Source: Terramyces sp. JEL0728 (taxonomy: Eukaryota > Chytridiomycota > Chytridiomycetes > Rhizophydiales > Terramycetaceae). Taken from it: DNA of 64,000 nt. Positions 32,621 to 42,337 of this stretch are shown here, piece by piece (the first letter of the stretch is position 1; each line of letters begins with the position of its first letter). The position numbers were made by a program, and so were the translations under genes. The notes below the pieces were generated by a model. That model searched no databases. It saw only the letters and a program-made list of their open reading frames with translations, and had not been told where the DNA came from. The stretch is taken from positions 1 to 64,000 of the forward strand of contig JADIIU010000032.1 of assembly GCA_027603945.1 (NCBI GenBank). Reading direction: 5' to 3'.

Positions 32621-33829
32621 CTAGTTTGGATGGACTGCTTGAGCGAAACCAACTCGCTTGTTTCCTTTGTCAAAGATGGTATAAACAGATCTGATAAAGA
32701 CATCGCCAAACAATACTGGAGTGCTGCCATCAGCACCACCAACAATACCAGAAATACACTGCTGTTGTCCATTGCTGTCGGTACCAGCATTTACTACATA
32801 CACGGAAGCTGGGATAGAGAAGGAGCTGCTGCCCAAATTGAATGTAAGGGGCTGTCCGCTCTGTGCTGCAGAACAGTCAATGATATAGACCTGTTGCTGG
32901 CTGTCATACTGTGCACCTAGATCACTGTTGATTGAATCAGCAACAGATTGTTCCACCATCAAGAGAGAAGTGCCAGTGTCAGGGATGGCTTGGCTAACCG
33001 ACTGCGATGCACTCTGAGGCTGGTTATTTCCAACAGCATATGTCAATCCATCGATGCTGAATGCCCATTCTTTAGAAGAAACAAGAGGAAAGTATGAAAT
33101 TGATCCAGTGAACTTGGAGTTATCAACACCGCCCAAAGTTACTTGGCCAAAATCGCCATCTGCATTGTTTGAGAGGTAGAATGAAAACAAGTTTTGGCTC
33201 TTTGGCAATTTCAACAAATCGAAAAAGTTTGCAGATTGCTTGCCGCGCAGAGCAGCTGAGATTTGCGATTCCCCGTTGAAGCCCATGCCAAAGAGACCAT
33301 CAGTATCACTCCCGCTGTTGAATTTAGACAATGCAGTTGCTGCACCAAAAGGAACATTGACAGTTAGTCCAGCAAGGGTAACTGGCCCGCTATAGATATC
33401 GCAATCGGCCTCTGACAGATCGACATACTTAATCTTGAACTGCTTGTTCAAAGGGGTAAAAGTAGAATCAGAAGTATCAATCTTCTTTCCAAATTGGCAA
33501 GAATTGTCAGTAGATGAACAGTGGGAAGATTTGAACCAAATATCCGACGACCCAGTGTCCAAATCAGCAGTGAGGGTTTGGCCATTTCCAAGGGTAGTTT
33601 GAGCACTGTACAACATATTTCCAGCGAGATTGGTCAATTGGGAGTTGGCTCGTTTGTGGTGTTTTCCCTTTGAAACTTTGTTGACAGTGTGGTGAAGACC
33701 AGTAAGATGGTTTTCAAGAGTGGTTTTGGCACTGTCGTAGACTCTGAAAATTGGAAGAGTGCTGGCTTGGTGCTGAGCAGGAGCTGCAGAGACTGCCAAT
33801 GCGAATGAAAGTTGGATAAAGTTTACCAT
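32621..33829 (-). CDS. Secreted pepsin-like aspartic protease (A1 family)
   Basis: One exon, 402 residues. A signal peptide (MVNFIQLSFALAVSAAPA) and a propeptide ending near a dibasic KR (~residue 60) precede the enzyme. The catalytic motifs are LDTGSSDIWF and IPDTGTSLLMVE, with the flap-region Tyr-containing stretch between. GLFGMGF and FGDVFIRSVYTIFDKGNKRVGFA are typical of fungal pepsins. The protein is released into the medium or vacuole and digests protein at acid pH. No GPI or membrane tail is present. Confidence 0.95.
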   Translation of the reverse strand: MVNFIQLSFALAVSAAPAQHQASTLPIFRVYDSAKTTLENHLTGLHHTVNKVSKGKHHKRANSQLTNLAGNMLYSAQTTLGNGQTLTADLDTGSSDIWFKSSHCSSTDNSCQFGKKIDTSDSTFTPLNKQFKIKYVDLSEADCDIYSGPVTLAGLTVNVPFGAATALSKFNSGSDTDGLFGMGFNGESQISAALRGKQSANFFDLLKLPKSQNLFSFYLSNNADGDFGQVTLGGVDNSKFTGSISYFPLVSSKEWAFSIDGLTYAVGNNQPQSASQSVSQAIPDTGTSLLMVEQSVADSINSDLGAQYDSQQQVYIIDCSAAQSGQPLTFNLGSSSFSIPASVYVVNAGTDSNGQQQCISGIVGGADGSTPVLFGDVFIRSVYTIFDKGNKRVGFAQAVHPN

Positions 33830-34051
33830 TTATTGTATGATAAATACGCTGATATCTGCATCTATTTATACGACAATTCCCTTGTGAAACCACGCTATCA
33901 TTCATGTGGTGACCGCATGGTTTGAAAGACTCGTCCGCAGCTTGTCTTTTGGATCGTGTTGTGTGGGTGAAAACGGCATAAAGTGCCATGTGTAGCACCA
34001 TGCGACGAGCCAAATTCGGAAATAGGAAATTACCAAGTGCGACAAATAAAG

Positions 34052-34408
34052 CTATTGAAATGAGATTATAAAAGAAAAATTTGGCTTCAGATCAACTGAA
34101 TAAAGGTAATCGCTATTTGGGTTAAAACTGTTGAATTGGCTTTGGTTGGTCAAGCAACACCGAAATTGGAGAGGTTCGGGGCAGCTGCATGGCGGGTCCG
34201 GAAATTTGTTTGGTGATGGAAGGAAACTTGGCAACTCCTTCACGAACGCACTGACTATCATGTGCGAGGAATGCTCTCCATCAAAGAAATCTGAATTTAA
34301 ACTGATGTGACAATGTTTGGGCAACTGACTTGGATCCAGGCCGTTGAATGCTTTGAATCTCGAGTCACCACGAATCCAATCCGACAAGTTATTAGCAGGG
34401 TTTGGCAT
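34052..34408 (-). CDS. Possible small protein, unrecognised
   Basis: A 118-residue frame opening at ATG 34408 (MPNPANNLSDWIRGDSRFKA). It is rich in Pro, Ser, Phe and Asn with a Cys cluster (PPCSCPEPLQFRCC). No domain was recognised. It lies between the aspartic protease promoter and the ankyrin-like array. Length and composition are borderline, so it may be chance. Confidence 0.3.
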   Translation of the reverse strand: MPNPANNLSDWIRGDSRFKAFNGLDPSQLPKHCHISLNSDFFDGEHSSHMIVSAFVKELPSFLPSPNKFPDPPCSCPEPLQFRCCLTNQSQFNSFNPNSDYLYSVDLKPNFSFIISFQ

Positions 34409-34475
34409 TCATCCAAGATATCCTTGTTTCTAGATTCAAGGATTTATCATTTCAAAACTCTGGATAGATAAATTA

Positions 34476-36308
34476 TTATATTTCAGCCCTTTTCACAATG
34501 TCCTTGCAGCTATTCAAAATCTTAGTATTCACTTTGAATTTTCCAAGTTCCAGCAGATGCGACATATCTTTATCTTTTCTAGACAACAAATTTACAACTG
34601 CCTGATAGTTCAAGTCGGCTGGATCGATTCCATCAACATTAAGTAGGAATTTGATAAAGTATTGGCTGGAATATTTGCAAGCATTTCGAAATAGCAAGTT
34701 TCTTTTCTCTGCTGGATCATATTTGACACTTTCCAGCATGAATTTCATAATTTCCGCATTACTATTTTTCACTAGGGCCATGAATGGAGCATCTTCGTTC
34801 TTATATCTGAAATTTGGATGTTGGACAATCTTTTTCACTGCCGAGAGCATATTATTCTCGCAAGCATGCCTTAACAGTTGATTCTTCTTGTACGAAGGAG
34901 CAAATCCTGGGCAGTCCAAGATGGCTTCGACTAATTTCCATTTGTTTGTTTGAGCTGCTTTTAGGGAGCACTTTTCCCAAATAGGATGGTCAGTAATTTC
35001 GCCATACTTTAACATATCCACAACTCCGTCAAGTTTGCCAGCAACCACTGCGCTATAGATAACAGCCTCTAGGCTTTTTGTAAGTTCAATTGGCCCAATC
35101 TTCAACAGTTTTGGTAGGATCTGGCCTTGTTCTTTGGATATACTATACGATGCCAACACACTTCTGATTCCACTATTACTAAGATCAGCAAGGCTATTGT
35201 CAGTAATATACTGCATAATTACGAATGCGTTAGAGTGCATTGCCCAATAAATAGTGTTTTCATTAACATTAGCCCTTGGATCTTTTACCAGATATTCAAA
35301 TGTTTCCAAATTTCGCGATTGGCATGGGTATGTGAGTATATCCGGGAATGGATTACAACTGGTATTTGCAAATAGGTATTCGAGGATATTTATATGGCCG
35401 TGATAAGCAGCATTATTTGCTGCAAAATTGAATTCGGTGTTGCGATCAAAGTCTTCACGAGCAAATATCCTTTGTATGGCGTTCAGATTTCCGCTGCTGC
35501 ATAAACAGTTTATAGGTCCATTATTGGTTTCGTTCCAATTTGGTCTATTATCTGCCATCAATAAATCAAGCGTTTCTTCATATTTTGGTTCATTCAGCCA
35601 ACCACTGACAGCATAAGTCAAATCGCCGTTATTAAGTATAACAGGAAGATTAAGCAAATGTTTAATCACATCCACATTTCCCTTTAAAATGGCATACGTA
35701 AACCCAGTCAGTTCATCTTGATCCAGATAATTGACATTTACCACAGGCAGATCAATCAACAGTCTGACCATTTGTAAACTCCCAAATTTACAAGCCTCGA
35801 CAAAGATCTCGTTTTGGGAATGAACTACATCTGCAGTAGGATGATGCATCAACTCTAAAAAAATATCCAAATGGCCAAATCTTGCAGACTGGCAATACAA
35901 AATACTGCTGTAGAAATCATTGATGAGAGTGTTATGGTGAGACTGCAGATAGTTTGTAATTTCCCATCCGATTTTTGGCTTTTGAACATTAGCATCGATA
36001 AATGTTTGGATTGTCTTTTCCAAAACTGATTTTGATATGCAGTGTGATTTTAGGATGTTGCGCACTGTTTCCAAATCTTCAATTTCAATAGCATAGTTAA
36101 AAGAGTCTTCTCCAAAATAATCGCTCGATAGTTTTACTGGGTATGTATGTTCACTGCTAAATGCTACTGTGCTATCTTTGAACGCACGCAGAGCCAGGAC
36201 TGGAATCTTGGAAAGGTTGTTGTGAAATGAACACTGCAGCTCCAAGTAGTCAGAAGCAACTAGATGGCTCCCGATCACTTCTAATTCCACTTTTAACTTT
36301 TCGAGCAT
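34476..36308 (-). CDS. Ankyrin-like repeat protein, tandem copy 1
   Basis: One exon, 610 residues; ATG 36308 is the first ATG and matches the MLE[KR]L start of the other copies. The N-terminal ~35 residues (MLEKLKVELEVIGSHL, YLELQCSF) are the most conserved part of the family and loosely resemble an F-box. The rest consists of diverged ankyrin-type helix pairs, such as AAYHGHINILEYLFAN and AILKGNVDVIKHLLNL. A conserved C-terminal end reads DLNYQAVVNLLSRKD. There is no signal peptide. A substrate-adaptor or binding role is inferred only from the repeats. Confidence 0.75.
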   Translation of the reverse strand: MLEKLKVELEVIGSHLVASDYLELQCSFHNNLSKIPVLALRAFKDSTVAFSSEHTYPVKLSSDYFGEDSFNYAIEIEDLETVRNILKSHCISKSVLEKTIQTFIDANVQKPKIGWEITNYLQSHHNTLINDFYSSILYCQSARFGHLDIFLELMHHPTADVVHSQNEIFVEACKFGSLQMVRLLIDLPVVNVNYLDQDELTGFTYAILKGNVDVIKHLLNLPVILNNGDLTYAVSGWLNEPKYEETLDLLMADNRPNWNETNNGPINCLCSSGNLNAIQRIFAREDFDRNTEFNFAANNAAYHGHINILEYLFANTSCNPFPDILTYPCQSRNLETFEYLVKDPRANVNENTIYWAMHSNAFVIMQYITDNSLADLSNSGIRSVLASYSISKEQGQILPKLLKIGPIELTKSLEAVIYSAVVAGKLDGVVDMLKYGEITDHPIWEKCSLKAAQTNKWKLVEAILDCPGFAPSYKKNQLLRHACENNMLSAVKKIVQHPNFRYKNEDAPFMALVKNSNAEIMKFMLESVKYDPAEKRNLLFRNACKYSSQYFIKFLLNVDGIDPADLNYQAVVNLLSRKDKDMSHLLELGKFKVNTKILNSCKDIVKRAEI

Positions 36309-36551
36309 CTGATATAATGTTTGCACTTTCCGTTTTTATTTGCCAAAGTGAGTAATCCACCTCATCAGCAAAGGACTGTGCCACACTTTATGCAACAAAG
36401 TGCAAATGCTGAGCATATTTTAATTGCAACATAAATTGAAAGTTTGGCGAATTGATTCAAACTGAACTACCTGCACTTATGCCAAGTTCTACAAACAGAG
36501 TAGCAAGAACAAGAATATATATTAATGATACAGTTAATTGTAGACAATCGA

Positions 36552-38354
36552 TTAATGAGAATGCTCGAATTTCCTGTGTTTGAGTAAATGCAAAAGCTTT
36601 TTATCGTTCCTCTGTAAAAGATTGGAAGCAGCTTCATGGCTAATATCAGTCGCATCCACCTTTTCCACCGTGAGTAGATATTTAATATACTTTTTGTTGG
36701 AGTATTTGCACGCACTTTTAAAAAGTAGATTTCGTCTTTGACTTGGATCAAAATCTAATCGCTCGATCAAGTATTTCGTGATTTTAAAGTTGCTGTTATA
36801 CATAAGAGCCATAAATGGAGCGTATTCCTGGCGGTATTTGAATGATGGGTGGTTGACGATTTTTTCTACAAAGAAAAGATGATTCTGCCCGCATGCCGAT
36901 GTTAGCAACAGATTCTTTTTGTAAGAGGGGTGAAAGCGAGGATTGTCAAGCAATCGGTAGACAAGGGTCCAGTCGTTTCTTTTTGCACGCTTCACACAGC
37001 ATTTTTCCCAAAACATCTTTTTGTAATTTTGCAGTTCATCAAACAATAAGAGTGCCAAATTTACAGTTCTGGTAGCCACTGCATTGACAATAGCTGTTTC
37101 GATTTTTGCAGTTATTACTACAGGTCCGATTTTCAATAGCCTTGTAAGAACATCACTTTTGTTAAAGTTAATACAGTAGAGTACCAACACCGCCCGGATA
37201 TCAATGTTGCTCAGGTCGGCAAAGTTCTGCATCAATATGCGTTCAATGATTTCATGGTGATGTAGTCTAATTGCTTCGCCGAGTGCTCCAGCTTCTATGT
37301 GGGCTTTTGGATCCATCATTAATATTTCCAATATTTTTGTATTGTTGCATCTACAAGGATAAACAAAAATTGCTGGGAATGGATTTACCTTGGGATGCTG
37401 AAGGAGCAATTTTAGCACATCATTTTTTCCATTCCACGCAGCCATCATTGCAGCTCGATTGCTATCGGCGGAAGGATCGATATCATCTCTTTTCAGTATG
37501 ATTTCTACTGCCTTGGTCATACCAGATCCCGCCAGCGTTCTAATAGGACCATTATTTTGTTCGTTCCAAATACATCGACTATCGCTCATTAGCATGTAGA
37601 ATATTTCCATGCTTTCGTCAGTGTAAGATTGGCAATTAAATATTTCAGTTAAATCACCCTCAAATAAGATTAAATCTGGCTGAGCAAACAATAATCTAGC
37701 AACTTGGACGTATTCTTCTGCTGCTGCGTTTACAAATCCAGTACGACCGAATTCTCCGCCTTGGTAATTGATATCTACAAACGGTTGTTCCAGCAGTAGC
37801 TCCACGACTTCAATTTGATTCGCCTGGCAGGCTTCAACAAACACTTCGCTGTGCGGTCTAATTATTTGGACTAGTGGATGGCTCATCAAATCTTTTACTA
37901 TTTCTATATACCCCATCGTAGCTGCTTGGAAATACAACGTACCAATATAAAAGTCATTCGCCACTACAATGTTGATTGATTTCAAGTATTTGTATATTTC
38001 CCAACCAATCATTGGTTTCTCGGTTTCTTGGTCAATAAAGTCCTGGATGATTTCCTGTAGATTACTAGCAGGGACAGAGTGCGAATCCAGCATGTCCCTC
38101 CAAGTATAAAAGTCGGATATGCTTAAAAGGTACTTGAATGCTTCATATCCGTAATATTCCTTGAGCAACTGTACAGGGTAAGGGGTATATACAGTATTGG
38201 TATTGAAATCTTTGGTTGAAGATTTGTAAGCAGTAAAAGTCAACTTTGGTATTTTGGGAAGTCTGCATGAAATTGCAAATCGCAACTGATGATAGTGGAG
38301 ATAGTGCAGTTCGCTGGCAACCGTCTGCAATTCTAATATCAACTTTTCCAACAT
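36552..38354 (-). CDS. Ankyrin-like repeat protein, tandem copy 2
   Basis: One exon, 600 residues, starting MLEKLILELQTVASEL at ATG 38354. The layout is that of copies 1 and 3, including IGWEIYKYLKS, EVFVEACQANQIEVVELLLE, a WNEQNNGPIRTLAGSG block and the end ATDISHEAASNLLQRND. Overall identity to the other copies is clearly partial, so the duplications are not recent. The same strand and order as its neighbours support tandem duplication. Confidence 0.75.
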   Translation of the reverse strand: MLEKLILELQTVASELHYLHYHQLRFAISCRLPKIPKLTFTAYKSSTKDFNTNTVYTPYPVQLLKEYYGYEAFKYLLSISDFYTWRDMLDSHSVPASNLQEIIQDFIDQETEKPMIGWEIYKYLKSINIVVANDFYIGTLYFQAATMGYIEIVKDLMSHPLVQIIRPHSEVFVEACQANQIEVVELLLEQPFVDINYQGGEFGRTGFVNAAAEEYVQVARLLFAQPDLILFEGDLTEIFNCQSYTDESMEIFYMLMSDSRCIWNEQNNGPIRTLAGSGMTKAVEIILKRDDIDPSADSNRAAMMAAWNGKNDVLKLLLQHPKVNPFPAIFVYPCRCNNTKILEILMMDPKAHIEAGALGEAIRLHHHEIIERILMQNFADLSNIDIRAVLVLYCINFNKSDVLTRLLKIGPVVITAKIETAIVNAVATRTVNLALLLFDELQNYKKMFWEKCCVKRAKRNDWTLVYRLLDNPRFHPSYKKNLLLTSACGQNHLFFVEKIVNHPSFKYRQEYAPFMALMYNSNFKITKYLIERLDFDPSQRRNLLFKSACKYSNKKYIKYLLTVEKVDATDISHEAASNLLQRNDKKLLHLLKHRKFEHSH

Positions 38355-38526
38355 TCCGCTTTGCCAATTTTTAGCTAAATATATAACCACATGTGAGTCA
38401 TAACATTTCAGCAAGGAACTTGCAAACGTGACTCATCGAGTTTGTTTGCAGGTAGAAAATAACGCTACTCCAGTTGAATATCTAATGAAAAGACAGCTGC
38501 ATACATAAAAGATAATTGGGTCCAAT

Positions 38527-38688
38527 TTATTTGGCGTCCTTGTAAAAATTCAAGATATTCATGTCAACTCCAAGTTTACCACTATTCACCAATTCCATCA
38601 AGTCGGGCTCTTGATCTTTTCTAGAAACAATACTTGAAATCGCCTGGTAGTTGACGTCTGTTGGATCTACTTTACCCAGCGTTAACCG
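38527..38688 (-). pseudogene. C-terminal remnant of a fourth ankyrin-like copy
   Basis: About 50 residues, VDPTDVNYQAISSIVSRKDQ, then LMELVNSGKLGVDMNILNFY and KDAK with a stop, align with the C-terminus of copy 1 (IDPADLNYQAVVNLLSRKD then KILNSCKD). Copy 3, immediately upstream, has its own complete C-terminus (LTLDSVNPQALGS onward) ending at 38705, so this is an extra end without a body. It is probably what remains of a deleted tandem copy. Confidence 0.7.
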
Positions 38689-38704
38689 CGGATGGCACAA
38701 GCAA

Positions 38705-40537
38705 TCACGCTTTATTAAACAAGATATGTATATGATCAATGGTCCAAAATTTGGGGTGCGTGAGTAATCCCACCAGCGATTCCTCTCCTCTGGAAACAAG
38801 ATTTTGCGCACCAATCGATCCCAATGCTTGTGGATTGACTGAATCCAATGTCAAGAGATACTGGATAAAACGCTCGTTGGAATACCGGCAAGCGTTCCTA
38901 AACAGCAGGTTTGCTTTCTGACCAGGATCGTAATCCAACTTTGCCATCAAAAACTTTGTAGTCTTTACATCACTTTTCCGCATCAATAGTTGGAATACTG
39001 AATCGTCATTGTTGTACTTGAAATTCGGATGGTTGATTATTAAATCCAGCAATTGTGTATTTGAATAATCAGCGGCAAGTTTTAATAGACTGTTGTATTT
39101 GTATGAAGGATTGAAATATGGATAGCACAGACACATTCTTGCAAATTTCCAATGGTTTTGTTTGGCTACTTTCAATGCCATCTTTTCCCAGACTTGATGC
39201 TCCCATAGATTGTCCTGCAGAAGGAGTACTTGCAACGTAGTCAACTTGTTTGCCATTGCCGCTTCATATGTGTACGCAAGCAATCGATTATCTACCACAA
39301 GCGGTTGGGTTTGCAATATTTTGAAAAGCAAGTCGATGGTATCTGTTCTGATTGCATAGCAAGCAAAAAGGTTTCGATAGTGGCCATCGGTTACACTGAG
39401 CATGTTGTTTTCCAGTATATATCTAATGATTGAATTAGACTTCATACGAATCAGTTCCACTATAACATCATAAATGGACGGTGCTCTTGGATCTTTTAAT
39501 AAATCTAGGAAAAAGATCAAATTGTCGAATTGGCAGGCGATTTGCATAACTTGCGGGAACGGGTTATGCTTATAGTTTTGCAACAAATAGGCTAAAAGAT
39601 CCATGTTCTTTCGTTTAGCTGCTGCTCGAATTGCATTGACGGTAACTTGGACTCTAGGTTTCTTCAACAATAACTCGACCCCTTTTGTTAACCCAATTTT
39701 GCATAATAGTTCGATTGGCCGATTGTCCATTTCGTCCCACATACATCTCCCTTCGTTCAATAATAACAAGAACAATTCAAAATAAAGATCGTGGTCCGTC
39801 CAATAAGTCATCATATGAGACAAATCGCCGTTTAATATTTGTGTTTCTGGGATGTTCAATAGCAACTCGACTATTTCTTTGTTTGCATTCATCCCAGCGC
39901 AAAGTAACCCAGTGCAAAGGCTCTCTGGATCTCTGTAATTCACATTCACCAGCCGATTGTCCAACAGCACTTTTACAATCTCTGTTGTTCCACTTTCGCA
40001 CACCGAAATGAAACCATCGTTAAAAGTGTGGATTGACTGTACCAAAGGTAAATTCATTGTGCCTAATATAATATCCGGAAATCCATACATCACTGCTCTA
40101 AATGCTAACAGACTGTTATACATTTGGTTGTAATCTCCATTAAAATGTTGAATCATGAATTTTACAATCTCCCATCCAATTTGGGGTTTTGTGTAGTTTT
40201 CGTCCAGATAAGTCTGGATAATCGCTTTCAGAGTTTCTTTGGATACTTTACGACTGTCCAGAATCTTTTTCACAATATCATAGTGTGATTTGCTTACCGC
40301 GAAATCAAATGTGGTATCAGAGTAATGGTCAGGATGTAGGCTGATGGGATATCTCTTACTTTCGTGGCTGTATACGTCATAATATTGCAATTCGTAGAGT
40401 TCCGATTTGTATGCATACGCAGAAAGGACAGGTACGACTGGTAAATTTTGATAGAATGAACACCGCAAATCCAGGTAGCTTGCGCAGTCCAGGTGCATCG
40501 CTATAGTGTCAAGTTCTATAATCAATCTTTCAAGCAT
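38705..40537 (-). CDS. Ankyrin-like repeat protein, tandem copy 3
   Basis: One exon, 610 residues; ATG 40537 gives the family start MLERLIIELDTIAMHL. The frame is open further upstream to another ATG at 40612, but the extension has no match in the paralogues. Shared blocks include YLDLRCSFYQNLPVVPVL, IGWEIVKFMIQ, WDEMDNRPIELLCKIGLTKG and FRNACRYSNERFIQYLLTLD. The gene runs toward the C-terminal remnant and is divergent from the carboxypeptidase pair. Confidence 0.75.
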   Translation of the reverse strand: MLERLIIELDTIAMHLDCASYLDLRCSFYQNLPVVPVLSAYAYKSELYELQYYDVYSHESKRYPISLHPDHYSDTTFDFAVSKSHYDIVKKILDSRKVSKETLKAIIQTYLDENYTKPQIGWEIVKFMIQHFNGDYNQMYNSLLAFRAVMYGFPDIILGTMNLPLVQSIHTFNDGFISVCESGTTEIVKVLLDNRLVNVNYRDPESLCTGLLCAGMNANKEIVELLLNIPETQILNGDLSHMMTYWTDHDLYFELFLLLLNEGRCMWDEMDNRPIELLCKIGLTKGVELLLKKPRVQVTVNAIRAAAKRKNMDLLAYLLQNYKHNPFPQVMQIACQFDNLIFFLDLLKDPRAPSIYDVIVELIRMKSNSIIRYILENNMLSVTDGHYRNLFACYAIRTDTIDLLFKILQTQPLVVDNRLLAYTYEAAMANKLTTLQVLLLQDNLWEHQVWEKMALKVAKQNHWKFARMCLCYPYFNPSYKYNSLLKLAADYSNTQLLDLIINHPNFKYNNDDSVFQLLMRKSDVKTTKFLMAKLDYDPGQKANLLFRNACRYSNERFIQYLLTLDSVNPQALGSIGAQNLVSRGEESLVGLLTHPKFWTIDHIHILFNKA

Positions 40538-40811
40538 TTTGGAAGAATTTGGAAGATACAAATATTTATGCAGAGTGGCAACTGACTCACACCAGTCATA
40601 ACGAAACTGCATGTTGACACCTTAAAATGATTGAATGTTACACACTCTATTGCAGAGATCTATTTGCAGTCTACCTGCTTCTTTGAGCGGAACAGGTCCA
40701 TACCAAACTGCATGCCGAAGTATGCTTGACATTCCCATTCTCTCGCCAGGATTTAAAGGCTTTGATTCCCACAAGGGTATCGCTTGTCACTGATCTTTTG
40801 ATTCCTGTTGT

Positions 40812-42215
40812 ATGGGAGTGGGCTCATCCAACTGCGGTTTCCATCTTTGCAAAAAACTAATGATATGGAGCTTTCTCTGTACTCCACTTCTAGCGGTCAG
40901 CTATGAAGGCTATCAAGTGTACCGATTTGATATTTCCTCTCAACAAGAAATGGATGCATTAATTAGCACATCCAGCCAGCAAGAGTTTGAACTTGACTTT
41001 TGGAGCAGTCCGAAAATTGGAAGTGTAGACATTCGATTGCCAGACTCTTCATTGCAGTATATCACTCCTATTGTGAGCACATACAAAGTTTTGATACCGG
41101 ATGTGCAGAAATTGATTCACCAGGAACAGATACCTTACAACCCAACTCCAAACAAACTCCAAGTCAACCAATCAATTAGCAGCCTCATTATTTCTCATCC
41201 ATTCTTCTATTCCTACCAGAATTCTTCAGCTATATTTCAGTTCATGGATGGTCTAGGAGCCAAAAAAGACTTTATTGGAAATACATACAAACAGCAGCGG
41301 ATATATGGATACTATTTTGGCACAGGAAACAAAACTGCTATTGTGCAAGGTGGACTTCATGCTCGCGAATGGATATCTCCTGCCTTTGTTGCATATTTAG
41401 GTGCCTTCCTTGCTGGCCCAAGTGATGACGCTAAAAACCTCCTGTCTGAATTCACCATTTTGCTTATCCCGCTCGTTAATATCGATGGCTACGACTATAC
41501 ACGAAGGAGCGATGGTGCTCGATTGTGGAGAAAGAATATGCAAATCAACAACGATTCTACAGTCGGAATCGATCTGAATAGAAATTACAATTTCAAATGG
41601 GATACACCTGGCGGCGCTTCACTTGACTCACTTAACGAAACTTATCGAGGACCATATCCTAACGCTGCTCCAGAAACAAAGGCTCTTTCGGAATACTTGG
41701 CAAAAGTTCCAAACAAGGTTTCCTTTATTGATATCCATTCATACGGCCAAGCGTTCTTGTATCCTTGGGGCTATACTTGCTCCTCTGTCAATCCTGACGA
41801 GTCCGATTTGCGAGGAGCGTCGTTACAAGGAGCGCTAGCACTCGCCCGTGTTTACGATACGTTCTACACTGTTGGAACTAGCTGCGAAAGCCTTTATCAA
41901 ACTAGTGGTGCCTCCGATGATTATGCATATGGTGTATTGAATGTCAAGTACGCAATGACGATCGAACTGCGCGATTTCGGTGATTATGGGTTTTTATTAC
42001 CTCCAGATCAAATTATACCAGTGGGGACTGAATCTGTTGCTGCGCTATTGGGGGTTTGGCAGTATATATCCACTGACAAGAACTTGACTTCAAAATATGC
42101 ACCACAGCCGGTTACCACTGCAACTCCAACCGCCAAAGCATCTCAATCGGGTGGGTTCATACTCTCGGGGGTTCCTTTATGGATCCTGCTCATTTTCTCT
42201 ATTTTTACAATATAA
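40812..42215 (+). CDS. M14 zinc carboxypeptidase, paralogue 1 (GPI-type tail)
   Basis: One exon, 467 residues. The first ATG leaves a 16-residue lead before a signal peptide (MIWSFLCTPLLAVS), so ATG 40860 is an alternative start. A propeptide (~30-125) precedes the catalytic domain. Zinc ligands are H183 and E186 (GLHAREW) and H308 (IDIHSYGQ); the catalytic glutamate is E384 (TIELRDFG). The substrate-binding block GIDLNRNYNFKWD is intact. A Thr/Ser/Pro linker and a hydrophobic C-terminus suggest GPI anchoring. It trims C-terminal residues from peptides at the cell surface. Confidence 0.92.
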   Translation: MGVGSSNCGFHLCKKLMIWSFLCTPLLAVSYEGYQVYRFDISSQQEMDALISTSSQQEFELDFWSSPKIGSVDIRLPDSSLQYITPIVSTYKVLIPDVQKLIHQEQIPYNPTPNKLQVNQSISSLIISHPFFYSYQNSSAIFQFMDGLGAKKDFIGNTYKQQRIYGYYFGTGNKTAIVQGGLHAREWISPAFVAYLGAFLAGPSDDAKNLLSEFTILLIPLVNIDGYDYTRRSDGARLWRKNMQINNDSTVGIDLNRNYNFKWDTPGGASLDSLNETYRGPYPNAAPETKALSEYLAKVPNKVSFIDIHSYGQAFLYPWGYTCSSVNPDESDLRGASLQGALALARVYDTFYTVGTSCESLYQTSGASDDYAYGVLNVKYAMTIELRDFGDYGFLLPPDQIIPVGTESVAALLGVWQYISTDKNLTSKYAPQPVTTATPTAKASQSGGFILSGVPLWILLIFSIFTI

Positions 42216-42337
42216 ACCGATAGATATCTTTTTGAATATCGTGATTGACTCTCGGGCTGGTTGTCTTTCCTTTTCAGTTGACTTTGTACTCCTTGGCTGT
42301 GCTTTGACAAATATCGTCACCAGTTAAATTTCTTTGA

